The notes beneath the pieces are model-generated. The model made no database searches. It saw nothing but the letters and a program-made list of their open reading frames with translations, and was not told where the DNA came from. From Prochlorococcus sp. AG-402-I21 (GTDB lineage Bacteria > Cyanobacteriota > Cyanobacteriia > PCC-6307 > Cyanobiaceae), in NCBI GenBank assembly GCA_003216955.1, contig QCHZ01000004.1, positions 92,331 through 156,330 of the forward strand: a stretch of 64,000 nucleotides of DNA. The letters run 5' to 3'. Below are positions 26,394 through 36,449 of this stretch, piece by piece. The first letter of the stretch is position 1. Each line of letters opens with the position of its first letter. A program made the position numbers and the translations under genes.

Positions 26394-26487
26394 TAATCGA
26401 AAAACAAGCTAACATTTTCGCTTTTTGTTGGTTAATTAGTCAAGATTTAAGGAGAACAATGTTCTTTGAATTTTTTCGAGGTTTTAA

Positions 26488-26811
26488 ATGAATGCAAGGA
26501 AGACATACATTCTTAAGCTTTATGTGGCTGGGAATACTCCAAACTCTATGAGAGCTTTGAACACATTGAGAGAAATTTTAGAAAGTGAATTTAAAGGTGT
26601 CTATGCACTAAAAGTAATAGATGTTTTAAAGAGTCCTCAACTTGCTGAAGAGGATAAAATACTTGCAACTCCAACACTAGCTAAGATTTTACCTCCACCT
26701 GTACGAAGAATAATTGGTGATTTGTCAGATAGAGAAAAGGTTTTGATTGGTTTGGACCTTTTGTATGATGAATTATCAGATAAAGAAATGTTTTATTCTT
26801 CAGATAAATAG
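26488..26811 (+). CDS. kaiB: Circadian clock protein KaiB
   Basis: KaiB is a fold-switching thioredoxin-like protein that binds phosphorylated KaiC and ends its active phase. [60 protein letters not shown] are near-consensus. Length 107 aa is close to the usual 102. The ATG start is preceded by 168-183 bases of divergent promoter, with rplU on the other side. In most cyanobacteria kaiA precedes kaiB; here there is no room for it. Confidence 0.95.
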   Translation: MNARKTYILKLYVAGNTPNSMRALNTLREILESEFKGVYALKVIDVLKSPQLAEEDKILATPTLAKILPPPVRRIIGDLSDREKVLIGLDLLYDELSDKEMFYSSDK

Positions 26812-26941
26812 GGAACTATTCAAGCAAGAAGTAAATGAATTCTTAAGTCCAACCAATAACTAAGCTATTTTTACCCTTTTTTTATTATGTTTTGTATGTG
26901 AAAACTTTTCGCGTTCCTTAATAAAAAAATTCGACCAAACA

Positions 26942-28444
26942 ATGCAGGTTCAAAAACTCCCCACTGGAATTGAGGGCTTTGATGATATTTGTCATGGTGG
27001 GTTGCCAAATGCCCGCAGTACTCTTGTTAGTGGTACATCGGGCACTGGTAAAACAGTTTTTTCACTTCAATATCTTCATCATGGGATATGTAATTTTGAT
27101 GAACCTGGGATTTTCGTTACTTTTGAAGAATCCCCTTTAGATATCATCAGAAATGCTGCAAGTTTTGGCTGGGATTTACAAGGTTTAATTGACCAAAATA
27201 AACTTTTCATTTTAGATGCATCTCCAGATCCAGATGGACAAGATGTAGCTGGAAGTTTTGACTTGTCAGGTTTAATTGAAAGGATCAGTTATGCGATTAG
27301 AAAGTTTAAAGCTAAGAGAGTAGCTATAGATTCAATGACAGCAGTTTTCCAACAATATGATGCTATTTATGTTGTTAGAAGAGAGATCTTTAGGTTAATA
27401 GCAAGACTTAAAGAAATAGGAGTGACAACTGTAATGACCACTGAAAGAATAGATGAATATGGTCCAATTGCTAGATATGGAGTTGAAGAATTCGTTTCTG
27501 ATAATGTTGTTATTTTGAGAAATGTTTTAGAGGCAGAGAAAAGGAGAAGAACTGTTGAAATTTTGAAATTAAGAGGAACTACACATATGAAGGGTGAGTT
27601 CCCTTTCACAATGGGCTCCCAAGGGATAGTTGCATTTCCTTTGGGTGCAATGAGGTTGACACAAAGATCATCAAATATTCGTATAAGTTCTGGTGTTCCT
27701 GATTTGGATGAAATGTGCGGAGGAGGATATTTTCAAGATTCAATTATTCTTGCAACTGGTGCTACTGGTACTGGAAAAACAATGTTAGTTTCTAAGTTTG
27801 TTGAAGATGCTTACATACACAAAGAACGAACAATACTTTTTGCCTACGAGGAATCAAGAGCACAACTTCTTCGTAATGCAACTAGCTGGGGGATTGATTT
27901 TGAAAAAATGGAAGAAGATGGATTATTGAAGATTATTTGTGCTTATCCAGAATCAACAGGGTTGGAAGACCATCTGCAAATTATCAAATCCGAGATTTGC
28001 GAATATAAACCCTCAAGAATGGCAATTGATTCACTATCTGCATTAGCTAGAGGTGTCAGTTTGAATGCATTTAGACAGTTTGTTATCGGAGTAACTGGTT
28101 ATGCAAAACAAGAAGAAATAGCAGGATTTTTTACTAATACTGCTGAAGAATTCATGGGAAGCCATTCAATTACTGATTCCCATATTTCAACAATAACCGA
28201 TACAATTTTGCTTTTGCAATATGTAGAAATAAGAGGTGAAATGGCAAGAGCAATAAATGTTTTTAAAATGCGTGGCTCCTGGCATGACAAAAGGATTCGT
28301 GAATATATTATTACAAATGAAGGTCCTGAGATTAAAGATTCATTCTCTAATTTTGAACAGATATTTAGCGGAGCACCTCATCGTGTTAATCCAGAAGACC
28401 AGCTGCCTGGCGTTTTTAAGAGCATTAAACCAAGTGAAGAATAA
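26942..28444 (+). CDS. kaiC: Circadian clock ATPase/kinase KaiC
   Basis: KaiC has two RecA-like domains. CI carries the Walker A GTSGTGKT (residues 31-38) and CII carries GATGTGKT. The CII phosphorylation pair Ser-Thr is conserved (HIST; Ser416-Thr417, equivalent to Ser431-Thr432 of Synechococcus elongatus with an N-terminus shorter by about 15). FKMRGSWHDKRIREY is the segment before the C-terminal tail. Length 500 aa is slightly short because of the N-terminus. It follows kaiB by 130 bases. In Prochlorococcus KaiBC are thought to drive an hourglass-like timer. Confidence 0.97.
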   Translation: MQVQKLPTGIEGFDDICHGGLPNARSTLVSGTSGTGKTVFSLQYLHHGICNFDEPGIFVTFEESPLDIIRNAASFGWDLQGLIDQNKLFILDASPDPDGQDVAGSFDLSGLIERISYAIRKFKAKRVAIDSMTAVFQQYDAIYVVRREIFRLIARLKEIGVTTVMTTERIDEYGPIARYGVEEFVSDNVVILRNVLEAEKRRRTVEILKLRGTTHMKGEFPFTMGSQGIVAFPLGAMRLTQRSSNIRISSGVPDLDEMCGGGYFQDSIILATGATGTGKTMLVSKFVEDAYIHKERTILFAYEESRAQLLRNATSWGIDFEKMEEDGLLKIICAYPESTGLEDHLQIIKSEICEYKPSRMAIDSLSALARGVSLNAFRQFVIGVTGYAKQEEIAGFFTNTAEEFMGSHSITDSHISTITDTILLLQYVEIRGEMARAINVFKMRGSWHDKRIREYIITNEGPEIKDSFSNFEQIFSGAPHRVNPEDQLPGVFKSIKPSEE

Positions 28445-28447
28445 TAT

Positions 28448-30517
28448 CTATTTAATTAAAGACTTTTCATTCTCAAGTTCCCAATTTTTTCTTGCAGATT
28501 TTAGTAATAGCTGATCAGCATCAGAGTCTTCAAGAGGTAGTTCAAACCAAAAAGTCGTCCCAGTATTTGGTTCACTAGCCATTCTTATTTCACTTCCATG
28601 TTTATCAACAATACCTTTGACAATTGAAAGACCTAATCCAGTTCCTACCTCAGTGTGAACTGAATCTTCAACTCTATAAAAACGTTCAAATATTCTTTGT
28701 TGATCTATTTCTGAGATACCACACCCAGTATCAGATACTTCCACTCTGATTTTTGGCATTGGAGACAAAATCTCGCAATGTGGAGCTTTGTTGTCTACTT
28801 CAACTGGGGAAGCGACGCATATATCTGGCCATGTGTAGGCTTTTAAATTAATTGTTCCTCCTTCTTCACTAAATTTAAGTGCATTACCCACAAGATTGTC
28901 TAAAACCTGAAGAAGCATGTCCCAATTACCTAAAACAAAAGCTAAATTATTTTCAACATTTAATATTAACTTAACATTTTTATCTTCGGCGTTAAGTTTG
29001 TAGTTTCTTAGGGTTTGTTCCATAGCTTCTTTTATACTTAGAGCTTCTAATTGGATCGTTCTTCCAGACTCTAACTTGGATAAGTCAAGAACATCATTGA
29101 CTAAGCGAGTAAGTCTATCTGTTTCTGAATTTGCTACACCTAGAAATTCTTTTTGCTCATCTTTCGTAAGTTGTTCACCTAAGTCATATAATGTCTCAAC
29201 ATAGCTTTTGATATTGAATAATGGTGTTCTTAATTCGTGAGAAACATTACTGATAAATCTTTTTTGTGCTGCGTTTAATTGAACCTCCCTGGTCAGATCT
29301 TGAACAGTAACAGCAATACCTTTGATATTCTCTCCTGTCGTGTCTCGGACGGATTTTAAAACTATACGAAGCGTTCTTGGTGGCTCTTCTAGATTACATC
29401 TCAAATCATCGCTGTCTCCGAAATTATTTAGAAGAGAATTTATTGGTGTTTCAAGTTCTTTTACAAGAGAATCAGGAAGTTGATTCAATAATTTTTGGCC
29501 TTCAAGATTTCTCCCTTCCCAGCGAAAGAGTCTCCTTGCAGTTGGATTTACCAAAACAATATTTCCTTGTTCGTCAAGAAGAAGCGCTCCATCTGCCATG
29601 GTGGCGATTAAAGACTGCTGCTTGACTTGAGCAGCTTTTAACTCTTCAATATTTGCAGCATCATAGTCCTCTAGTCTGGATGCCATTGCATTAAACCCAT
29701 TTAAAAGTTCTCCAAGTTCTCCACTCATAGGGAGATCTACTCTTGATTTGAAATTGCCTTTAGCAATCTCTCTGACTCCAATAACTAATTCTTTAATGGG
29801 ACGAGTGATTGTTAGAGCATTAAATACTGCTCCGATTATTACTAGAACCCAAATAGAGATAAATACTGCAACAGTAATCTCTCTAGTTAATGCCGCTGTG
29901 GCAAGAGCTTTTTTATTTGGAGTTACGCCTAAAGCTAAGGTGCCTAGATATTCACCCTTCCAAAGCATTGGAACAAAAACGTCAGTTACTTGACCCTGAG
30001 GAGTTGAATGCTGTCTAACTAAAGGGAATTGCGGTTGTTTTTTTAATTCACTTGGTAGTTGCAGTTTTCTTTTTAGCTGTAAGGCTCCTTCAACTTCGGT
30101 TTCTGAAGTTGTTGCACTTACTGGAATACCTAGTTTTACAAAGCCATCTGGATCAGTAAAGAAAATGTACCTTAAATTCCTACTTGAACGCCAAAATTTT
30201 TCTGCAACGTTGAAAAGTTCTCTTGTTTGATTTTTCGCAACTAATTCCGTAACGTTTCCTGATAATAATAATCCTAAATCTCTGGCATATCTTGTATCAT
30301 TCATGCCGGCATCTTTTTGTATACTACTTAGAGCAAAAAATGTGATAAGTGTCATTATAAAACTAACCACTAGCGTTCCAAATGCTAATAATTTTGATCT
30401 TAAATTGAATCTAGACCACCATAAATTTATTTTTTCTACAACACTTAAATTATCTAATAATATTTCTTCCTTTGATGGTGAAAAAGCATTATTTGAATTT
30501 GAGTTTGAATTATTCAT
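28448..30517 (-). CDS. nblS: Sensor histidine kinase (NblS/Hik33-like)
   Basis: The 689-aa product has two membrane helices (about residues 40-62 and 210-232) flanking an extracytoplasmic sensor domain. A HAMP linker (RPIKELVIGVREIAKGNFKS), a PAS domain (GALLLDEQGNIVLVNPTARRLF) and a HisKA domain follow, the last with SHELRTPLFNIKSYVE and the phosphorylated His near residue 425. The ATPase domain has DNLVGNALKFSEEGG and GTGLGLSIVKGIVDKHGS. The architecture fits NblS (DspA/Hik33), which controls high-light and nutrient stress genes. It is convergent with kaiC (3 bases between ends) and follows purD by 10 bases. Confidence 0.85.
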   Translation of the reverse strand: MNNSNSNSNNAFSPSKEEILLDNLSVVEKINLWWSRFNLRSKLLAFGTLVVSFIMTLITFFALSSIQKDAGMNDTRYARDLGLLLSGNVTELVAKNQTRELFNVAEKFWRSSRNLRYIFFTDPDGFVKLGIPVSATTSETEVEGALQLKRKLQLPSELKKQPQFPLVRQHSTPQGQVTDVFVPMLWKGEYLGTLALGVTPNKKALATAALTREITVAVFISIWVLVIIGAVFNALTITRPIKELVIGVREIAKGNFKSRVDLPMSGELGELLNGFNAMASRLEDYDAANIEELKAAQVKQQSLIATMADGALLLDEQGNIVLVNPTARRLFRWEGRNLEGQKLLNQLPDSLVKELETPINSLLNNFGDSDDLRCNLEEPPRTLRIVLKSVRDTTGENIKGIAVTVQDLTREVQLNAAQKRFISNVSHELRTPLFNIKSYVETLYDLGEQLTKDEQKEFLGVANSETDRLTRLVNDVLDLSKLESGRTIQLEALSIKEAMEQTLRNYKLNAEDKNVKLILNVENNLAFVLGNWDMLLQVLDNLVGNALKFSEEGGTINLKAYTWPDICVASPVEVDNKAPHCEILSPMPKIRVEVSDTGCGISEIDQQRIFERFYRVEDSVHTEVGTGLGLSIVKGIVDKHGSEIRMASEPNTGTTFWFELPLEDSDADQLLLKSARKNWELENEKSLIK

Positions 30518-30527
30518 TTAGTACAAA

Positions 30528-31841
30528 TTAAATATCTCTAACTTGATAACCTATATCTTTGCGAAAATGCATGCCGTCAAAGCTGATTTTATTTAGGTTT
30601 GAGTACGCTAAATTGAAAGCCTTGTCGAAACTTTCTCCCTGAGCGACTACTGAAAGAACTCTTCCTCCGTTTGTAATTATATTGCCAAATTCGTCGATTG
30701 TGGTGCCAGCGTGAAAAATCTGGAGTAATGGATTTGATTCAATATTCATATTAATTTTGTCAGCTTTTTGGGGACTTTCAGGATATCCCTTAGAGGCTGC
30801 AACAACACAGGCGCTGCATTGGGAATTGAATGAAAGTTTTGGTGCATTTTCTAGCTCTCCACGAGCGCAAGCAAAAAGGACAGAAGCAAACTCCTCTCCC
30901 ATTAATGGCATTAGAGCTTGGCATTCTGGATCCCCAAAGCGGCAATTAAATTCAATTACTTTTGGGCCAGACGATGTAAGCATTAAGCCTGCATAAATGA
31001 CGCCGATATATTTGATTTTCTTTTTTTTCAGACCTTTTAAAGTTGGGATAAGAACAAGCTCAGTTAAGTCTTGAAGATCTTTATCATTAATTAAAGGAGC
31101 AGGAGCATAGGCTCCCATGCCACCAGTATTGGGACCTTTGTCTCCTTCAAGCAACCTTTTGTGGTCTTGGGCTGGAGGAAGAACAATTAATTTTTCTCCA
31201 TCACAAAGAGCAAAAATAGAAACTTCTGGCCCTTCAATTTTTTCTTCCAGAATTACTTTATTTCCAGCGGAGCCAAATTTTCCTGAAAATACGCCCTTAA
31301 TGGCTTCCATAGATTGTTGGATGGTTTCACAAACAGTTACACCTTTACCTGCTGCAAGACCATCTGCTTTGATAACAAGAGGTTGGTTGAATCTTCGAAG
31401 AATTTCGAGCGCTTCATCTTCAGATCCCGCAGACCAGTATTTGGCCGTAGGTATATTATTTTCTATCATTAGAGCTTTAGACCAGTCTTTACTCGCCTCT
31501 AATTGAGCTCCATCTTTGCCTGGTCCAAAAACTGTTAATCCTGCTTCACGCATTTTGCTTGCTAAGCCCTTAGCCAAGGGGACTTCAGGACCAATAATTA
31601 CTAAATTAATTTGGAGTCGTTGACATTCATTAATGATCGTTTTTTCATCTTCAGATTTAGGTTTTAGGCAAATACATTTTTTGAAGTTGGAGGTCCCACC
31701 ATTACCAGGACATACATATATTTTTTCAATAGATTGATTTTTTGATAGAGCCCAAGCAATAGAGTTTTCTCTTCCTCCACTTCCAACTATTAATATATTT
31801 TTTAATTCGCTTAATTCTTCAGCCTTTTGATTCATTTTCAT
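30528..31841 (-). CDS. purD: Phosphoribosylamine--glycine ligase
   Basis: PurD makes glycinamide ribonucleotide in purine synthesis. The N-terminal domain starts NILIVGSGGRENSIAWAL, the ATP-grasp part has KADGLAAGKGVTVCE and GPNTGGMGAY, and the C-terminal part has KVIEFNCRFGDPECQALMPL. Length 437 aa is full. The start is ATG; it is upstream of the sensor kinase in the same direction with 10 bases between, so the two are probably on one transcript. It is divergent from purC. Confidence 0.94.
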   Translation of the reverse strand: MKMNQKAEELSELKNILIVGSGGRENSIAWALSKNQSIEKIYVCPGNGGTSNFKKCICLKPKSEDEKTIINECQRLQINLVIIGPEVPLAKGLASKMREAGLTVFGPGKDGAQLEASKDWSKALMIENNIPTAKYWSAGSEDEALEILRRFNQPLVIKADGLAAGKGVTVCETIQQSMEAIKGVFSGKFGSAGNKVILEEKIEGPEVSIFALCDGEKLIVLPPAQDHKRLLEGDKGPNTGGMGAYAPAPLINDKDLQDLTELVLIPTLKGLKKKKIKYIGVIYAGLMLTSSGPKVIEFNCRFGDPECQALMPLMGEEFASVLFACARGELENAPKLSFNSQCSACVVAASKGYPESPQKADKINMNIESNPLLQIFHAGTTIDEFGNIITNGGRVLSVVAQGESFDKAFNLAYSNLNKISFDGMHFRKDIGYQVRDI

Positions 31842-32029
31842 AGTGTTACTTTTGCTTGAATAAAAAATTAGTTTTAGTGGATCTTTAATGACTTTTTGAT
31901 TATTAGTTAATTCATTACTAGGATAAGAGTTAAATAGTTGTTTGGAGTTTAGTTTTTAATAAATTTGTTTTCATTGAGGTGATTTTTTTTGCATTGTATA
32001 TTTATACTAATTAGATATCAGAGGTATTA

Positions 32030-32773
32030 ATGAATCATATACAAGAATCACTAATTTATGAAGGTAAGGCAAAACGAGTTTTTGCTTGTGAAAATCCAGA
32101 CAGGGTTTTAATAGAGTTCAAGAATGATGCTACTGCTTTTAACGCAAAAAAACGATCAGAGATCGTTGGCAAAGGACGCCTAAATTGTAAAATCTCTGCG
32201 GCCCTTTTTAAATTGCTTGAATTGAATGGAATTCCCACTCACTTTTTAGAACTTCATTCAGAAACATTCATGATTGCGGATAAAATCAATGTAATTCCAT
32301 TGGAAGTTGTTATTCGCAATATTGCTACAGGTTCATTATGTAGAGAAACACCAATCAATCAAGGAACAATATTAGACCCTCCACTACTCGATTTATATTA
32401 TAAAGATGATGAATTAGGAGATCCTATACTTACAGAAGGAAGACTAAAGTTGCTTGATTTAATTACTCCTTCTCAGATTGAAGAGGTAGAAAAAATCACT
32501 AGAAGTGTCAATAAAATTTTAAAAGAATATTTTGATTCACTTGATTTACTATTGGTTGATTTCAAATTGGAGTTTGGTTTTAATCCATTAGAAAAACTTG
32601 TGATAGCTGATGAAATAAGCCCAGATAATTGTAGGTTTTGGGATAAAAAAAACACGGATCCTAAGGGACGTATCCTTGACAAAGATCGCTTTCGGCAAGA
32701 TCTTGGAGGGGTGATAGATGCATACGAGGAGATTTTGAAACGTATAGAAGAAGACTCCTCTAATGCTTCTTAA
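32030..32773 (+). CDS. purC: Phosphoribosylaminoimidazole-succinocarboxamide synthase
   Basis: PurC makes SAICAR in purine synthesis. The opening [12 protein letters not shown], the central [16 protein letters not shown], and [13 protein letters not shown] are typical. Length 247 aa is standard. It starts at ATG and begins a same-strand run that leads into the outer membrane genes, 43 bases from bamA. Whether purC and bamA share a transcript is inferred from spacing. Confidence 0.93.
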   Translation: MNHIQESLIYEGKAKRVFACENPDRVLIEFKNDATAFNAKKRSEIVGKGRLNCKISAALFKLLELNGIPTHFLELHSETFMIADKINVIPLEVVIRNIATGSLCRETPINQGTILDPPLLDLYYKDDELGDPILTEGRLKLLDLITPSQIEEVEKITRSVNKILKEYFDSLDLLLVDFKLEFGFNPLEKLVIADEISPDNCRFWDKKNTDPKGRILDKDRFRQDLGGVIDAYEEILKRIEEDSSNAS

Positions 32774-32816
32774 GCTAATTATTCTTGGCTCAGAATTGTT
32801 ATTTAATTGAATCACT

Positions 32817-35129
32817 TTGAAACCTATGTTCAAAAGACACCACAGCTCAAACAAGAAATTAAGAGGCAAAACTGCTTATGCTATTGCTTTTGCATTCCCT
32901 TTTATTAGTTTTTTTGGAGAAACTAAAGCCTCTAAAATAATTTCAGCTGAAAATCAATTGTTTTTTGAAAACGATCAGAATGAAAGTTTTCAATATACTC
33001 AACAACTAAATCATAGTAAATTTAATTTAAATCTTCATGATTTTTTGATTTCTGAGGGGACAAATAAAAAAGATGAAAATACTAAAACGAAAGAACAAAG
33101 AGTATTAATTTCAGAGATTATTATTGAGGGACTAGAAGACCATCCTGACAAAGAGCGTTTGGAAGTTCTTGCTTATGATGCAATGTTGATCAGGCCTGGT
33201 AGTAAAGTTACAAGTGAAGAAGTTAAGAAAGATTTAGATCGAATTTATTCAACAGGTTGGTTCTCTGGCGCGAAAATTGAATCTTTACAGAGTGCGTTGG
33301 GTGTTCAACTTTTGATTAAAGTTGAACCAAATCCGATATTAAACAAAATAAATATAACTCCAATTAAAAGAAAATTATCAAATACTAAATTAAATGAAAT
33401 TTTTAATGATGATTATGGAAAAACATTGAATCTAAATACTTTACAGATTAGGATTAAAGAAATTAAGAATTGGTATAATAATAATGGATACTCATTAGCA
33501 AGGATATATGGACCAAGTCGTGTAACTAAAGAAGGAATAGTAGGACTTAATATTCAAGAAGGATATATTGCTGGGATTGAAATTAATTTTATAGATGAAG
33601 ATGGAAATACAGAGGATGAAAAAGGAAGGTTAATAAGAGGCAAAACGAAAAAATGGGTAATTGAAAGAGAATTAATAACTAAAGTTGGAGATATCTTTAA
33701 TAGGAATAAATTAGAATCAGATATTAAAAGACTATACTCAACTTCACTTTTTAATGATGTCAAAGTAACTCTTAAGCCACTTAAATCTGAGACTGGAAAG
33801 ATTATAATTTCATTAGGTATAACAGAGCAAAGGACTGGCTCTTTAACTGGTGGTCTTGGTTATAGTGGTGCTCAAGGTGTTTTTGGACAAATTGGATTAC
33901 AAGAGTCAAATCTTGTTGGAAGATCATGGTCATCAAATATGAATTTGACTTACGGTGAATATGGAGCACTTTTAAACCTATCCCTATACGATCCTTGGAT
34001 TAAAAATGATAAACATAGAACATCTTTTAGAACTTCATTGTATTTAAGTAGAGAAGTCCCTCAAGAATTTAGAAGTCAAGATGGAGGAAGTATTCGAGGA
34101 GTTATAGATAAATATGAAGCACCTAATTCATTGATAAGTTACGACACTAATCAATCACATAAATTAGATTTAAACAATAATAATACTTTAATTGAAACCG
34201 GACCTTTTACTAATCTTTCTTCTGCTCAGTTGTCTGCACCACAGTTTAGCTGGTTTGATTATGAAGGTGATTCCATTGTATTAGAACGAACTGGTGGAGG
34301 TTTCTCCTTCGCAAGGCCTTTAAATGGTGGTCAACCTCTAAAAAAGGTTCCTTGGAGTGTACTTATTGGTGCTAATTTTCAGAAAGTTAAGCCTATAGAC
34401 TATGCAGGCGATAAAAGACCTTATGGAGTCGCATCAACAAATTTTAAAGAAGGTAAAGTCCCTGAGAATGAAGTTATTTGTGTTGCATATAATTGCTCTA
34501 CAGAAAATACACTAATTAGTTTAAAAAGTGCAATCACATATAATAATTTAGATAACTCCAGAAATCCGACTTCTGGAGATTATTTAAATATTGGTTCAGA
34601 ACAATTTATTAGTTTGGGTGAGAATTCACCAACCTTTAATAGATCTAGGGTTAGTTATTCACGTTTTTATCCTGTTAATTTGTTGAAATTTCATAAGGAT
34701 TGTCGCCCCAAGCCTGGTGAAAAATCTGATTGCTCTCAATCAATAGGTTTTCAAGCAAAGATCGGAACTATTATTGGTGAACTCCCTCCTTATGAAGCAT
34801 TTTGCCTAGGTGGAACCAGTTCTGTTAGAGGTTGGAACTCTTGTGATCTTGGAGTTGCGAGAAATTATGGAGAAGTAACAGCAGAATATAGATTTCCTAT
34901 TTGGCGATTAGTCTCTGGTGCATTATTCGTTGACGCAGGGTCTGATTTTGGTTCCCAATCAAATGTCCCAGGGAAGCCTGGAAAAATACTTGAAAAACCA
35001 GGGTCCGGTTTTTCTGTTGGACCTGGAGCAGTAATCAATACACCTGTTGGCCCAATTAGGATAGAGGCAGCGACTCAAGACTTGAGTGGTAATTGGCGAT
35101 ATAACATTGGCATTGGTTGGAAATTCTAG
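32817..35129 (+). CDS. bamA: Omp85/BamA outer membrane assembly protein
   Basis: BamA inserts beta-barrel proteins into the outer membrane. A signal-like N-terminus (TAYAIAFAFPFISFFG) is followed by a charged linker and three POTRA-like repeats from about residue 98 to 345 (VLISEIIIEGLEDHP marks the first). The Omp85 barrel fills the C-terminal half, with the conserved GGTSSVRGWNSCDLG and a final aromatic residue (IGIGWKF). At 770 aa it matches cyanobacterial members. The TTG start may instead be the ATG at 32826. The lpxC start overlaps its stop. Confidence 0.9.
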   Translation: MKPMFKRHHSSNKKLRGKTAYAIAFAFPFISFFGETKASKIISAENQLFFENDQNESFQYTQQLNHSKFNLNLHDFLISEGTNKKDENTKTKEQRVLISEIIIEGLEDHPDKERLEVLAYDAMLIRPGSKVTSEEVKKDLDRIYSTGWFSGAKIESLQSALGVQLLIKVEPNPILNKINITPIKRKLSNTKLNEIFNDDYGKTLNLNTLQIRIKEIKNWYNNNGYSLARIYGPSRVTKEGIVGLNIQEGYIAGIEINFIDEDGNTEDEKGRLIRGKTKKWVIERELITKVGDIFNRNKLESDIKRLYSTSLFNDVKVTLKPLKSETGKIIISLGITEQRTGSLTGGLGYSGAQGVFGQIGLQESNLVGRSWSSNMNLTYGEYGALLNLSLYDPWIKNDKHRTSFRTSLYLSREVPQEFRSQDGGSIRGVIDKYEAPNSLISYDTNQSHKLDLNNNNTLIETGPFTNLSSAQLSAPQFSWFDYEGDSIVLERTGGGFSFARPLNGGQPLKKVPWSVLIGANFQKVKPIDYAGDKRPYGVASTNFKEGKVPENEVICVAYNCSTENTLISLKSAITYNNLDNSRNPTSGDYLNIGSEQFISLGENSPTFNRSRVSYSRFYPVNLLKFHKDCRPKPGEKSDCSQSIGFQAKIGTIIGELPPYEAFCLGGTSSVRGWNSCDLGVARNYGEVTAEYRFPIWRLVSGALFVDAGSDFGSQSNVPGKPGKILEKPGSGFSVGPGAVINTPVGPIRIEAATQDLSGNWRYNIGIGWKF

Positions 35130-35974
35130 TGTTCTCATTTCCCGATGATTACGAACAAGGTTGGACGCTTCAAAATGAAATTAAAAAAGATGGTATTGGA
35201 TTGCATACAGGTCTAAAATCTACAGTCATAGTAAAGCCAACTGAATTAGAGGGATTTCATATCTCTTTTTCAGAGGAACCTGATAATGTTATTCCTATTA
35301 ATATTTCGCAAGTCAGGAATACTCCTTTATGTACAAAACTTGATCTAAATGGAAAACAGGTATCTACTGTTGAACATTTGCTTGCTTCATTAATTGGTTC
35401 AGGTTTAACTCATGTAAATATAGAAATAAATGGGAGTGAGATCCCTTTACTGGATGGATCTGCGATTGGTTGGATCCAGGAAATTCAAAAGGTAGGTATG
35501 GTTAATGCCATTACATCTCCCAGAACAAGACCAGAAATCAAATCTCCAATTTTTGTCAACAAAGGAGAAAGTGTTATTTTTGCAATACCATCAAAAAAAT
35601 TGAAATTAGTTGGTTTGATTGATTTCCCACATAAGGCAATTGGACAGCAAATGTTTTCTATTGATCTCTCCCCGAATAATTTTGTTAAAGAAATTGCACC
35701 TGCACGAACTTTTGGCTTTCTTGATCAGTTAGAAGAATTAAAGAAAGCTGGTCTTATTAAGGGTGGAGCACTTGAAAATGCGTTGGTTTGTAATGGTGAT
35801 TCTTGGGTGAATCCCCCCTTGAGATTTGCGAACGAACCAGTGCGTCATAAATTGCTTGACTTGATTGGAGATTTAGCTTTTGTTGGATTGCCGAAAGCGC
35901 AAATTTTTGTTTATAAAGGGTCTCACGCTCTTCACGCTGAATTTGCGGCTTCTCTTCAAAAGGTATTAACTTAA
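35117..35974 (+). CDS. lpxC: UDP-3-O-acyl-N-acetylglucosamine deacetylase
   Basis: LpxC catalyses the committed deacetylation of lipid A synthesis with a zinc ion. The family segments are present: KDGIGLHTG, VEHLLASLIGSGLTHVNIEI, GSAIGW, RTFGFLDQLEELKKAGLIKGGALENALV and the C-terminal RHKLLDLIGDLAFVG with zinc-binding His residues. Length 285 aa is normal. Translation may start at the ATG at 35117 or at the GTG at 35129 that overlaps the bamA stop (TAGTG); coupling with bamA is likely either way. Confidence 0.93.
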   Translation: MEILVFSFPDDYEQGWTLQNEIKKDGIGLHTGLKSTVIVKPTELEGFHISFSEEPDNVIPINISQVRNTPLCTKLDLNGKQVSTVEHLLASLIGSGLTHVNIEINGSEIPLLDGSAIGWIQEIQKVGMVNAITSPRTRPEIKSPIFVNKGESVIFAIPSKKLKLVGLIDFPHKAIGQQMFSIDLSPNNFVKEIAPARTFGFLDQLEELKKAGLIKGGALENALVCNGDSWVNPPLRFANEPVRHKLLDLIGDLAFVGLPKAQIFVYKGSHALHAEFAASLQKVLT

Positions 35975-35986
35975 TTAAATCTTATT

Positions 35987-36445
35987 TTGACTGACATCTA
36001 TTCTTCCCAACCTCTTGTTTTAAATAGCGAGCAAATAATGGGGCTTTTGCCGCATAGATATCCATTTGCGCTTGTTGACAGAGTGATAGAACATGACCAA
36101 GGAAAGAAAGCTGTGGCAATAAAAAATGTCACTCTTAATGAGCCTCAATTTCAAGGCCATTTCCCTGAGAGGCCTCTTATGCCAGGCGTTTTAATAGTAG
36201 AAGCAATGGCTCAAGTAGGTGGTTTGATTGTTTCTCAAATGCCTGATCTTCCAAAAGGGCTTTTTGTATTCGCTGGAATTGATTCAGTTCGCTTCAGGCG
36301 TCCAGTGGTCCCTGGAGATCAATTATTGATATCATGTGAGTTAATAAGCATCAAAAGAAAGAGATTTGGGAAAGTTAGAGGAGAAGCAAGGGTGGATGAT
36401 CAATTGGTATGTTCTGGAGATTTAATGTTCTCTCTTGTGGATTGA
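35987..36445 (+). CDS. fabZ: (3R)-hydroxyacyl-ACP dehydratase
   Basis: FabZ dehydrates hydroxyacyl-ACP in fatty acid synthesis and shares hydroxyacyl-ACP with lipid A enzymes. [14 protein letters not shown] contains the catalytic His, and [22 protein letters not shown] the catalytic Glu. Length 152 aa is typical. TTG is the start, 12 bases after lpxC. It is placed in the lipid A operon as in many bacteria. Confidence 0.94.
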   Translation: MTDIYSSQPLVLNSEQIMGLLPHRYPFALVDRVIEHDQGKKAVAIKNVTLNEPQFQGHFPERPLMPGVLIVEAMAQVGGLIVSQMPDLPKGLFVFAGIDSVRFRRPVVPGDQLLISCELISIKRKRFGKVRGEARVDDQLVCSGDLMFSLVD

Positions 36446-36449
36446 ATTG

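Noticed and set aside
26320..26487. kaiA remnant
   Set aside because: The frames are short and show no KaiA-like residues; the interval reads as a promoter region.
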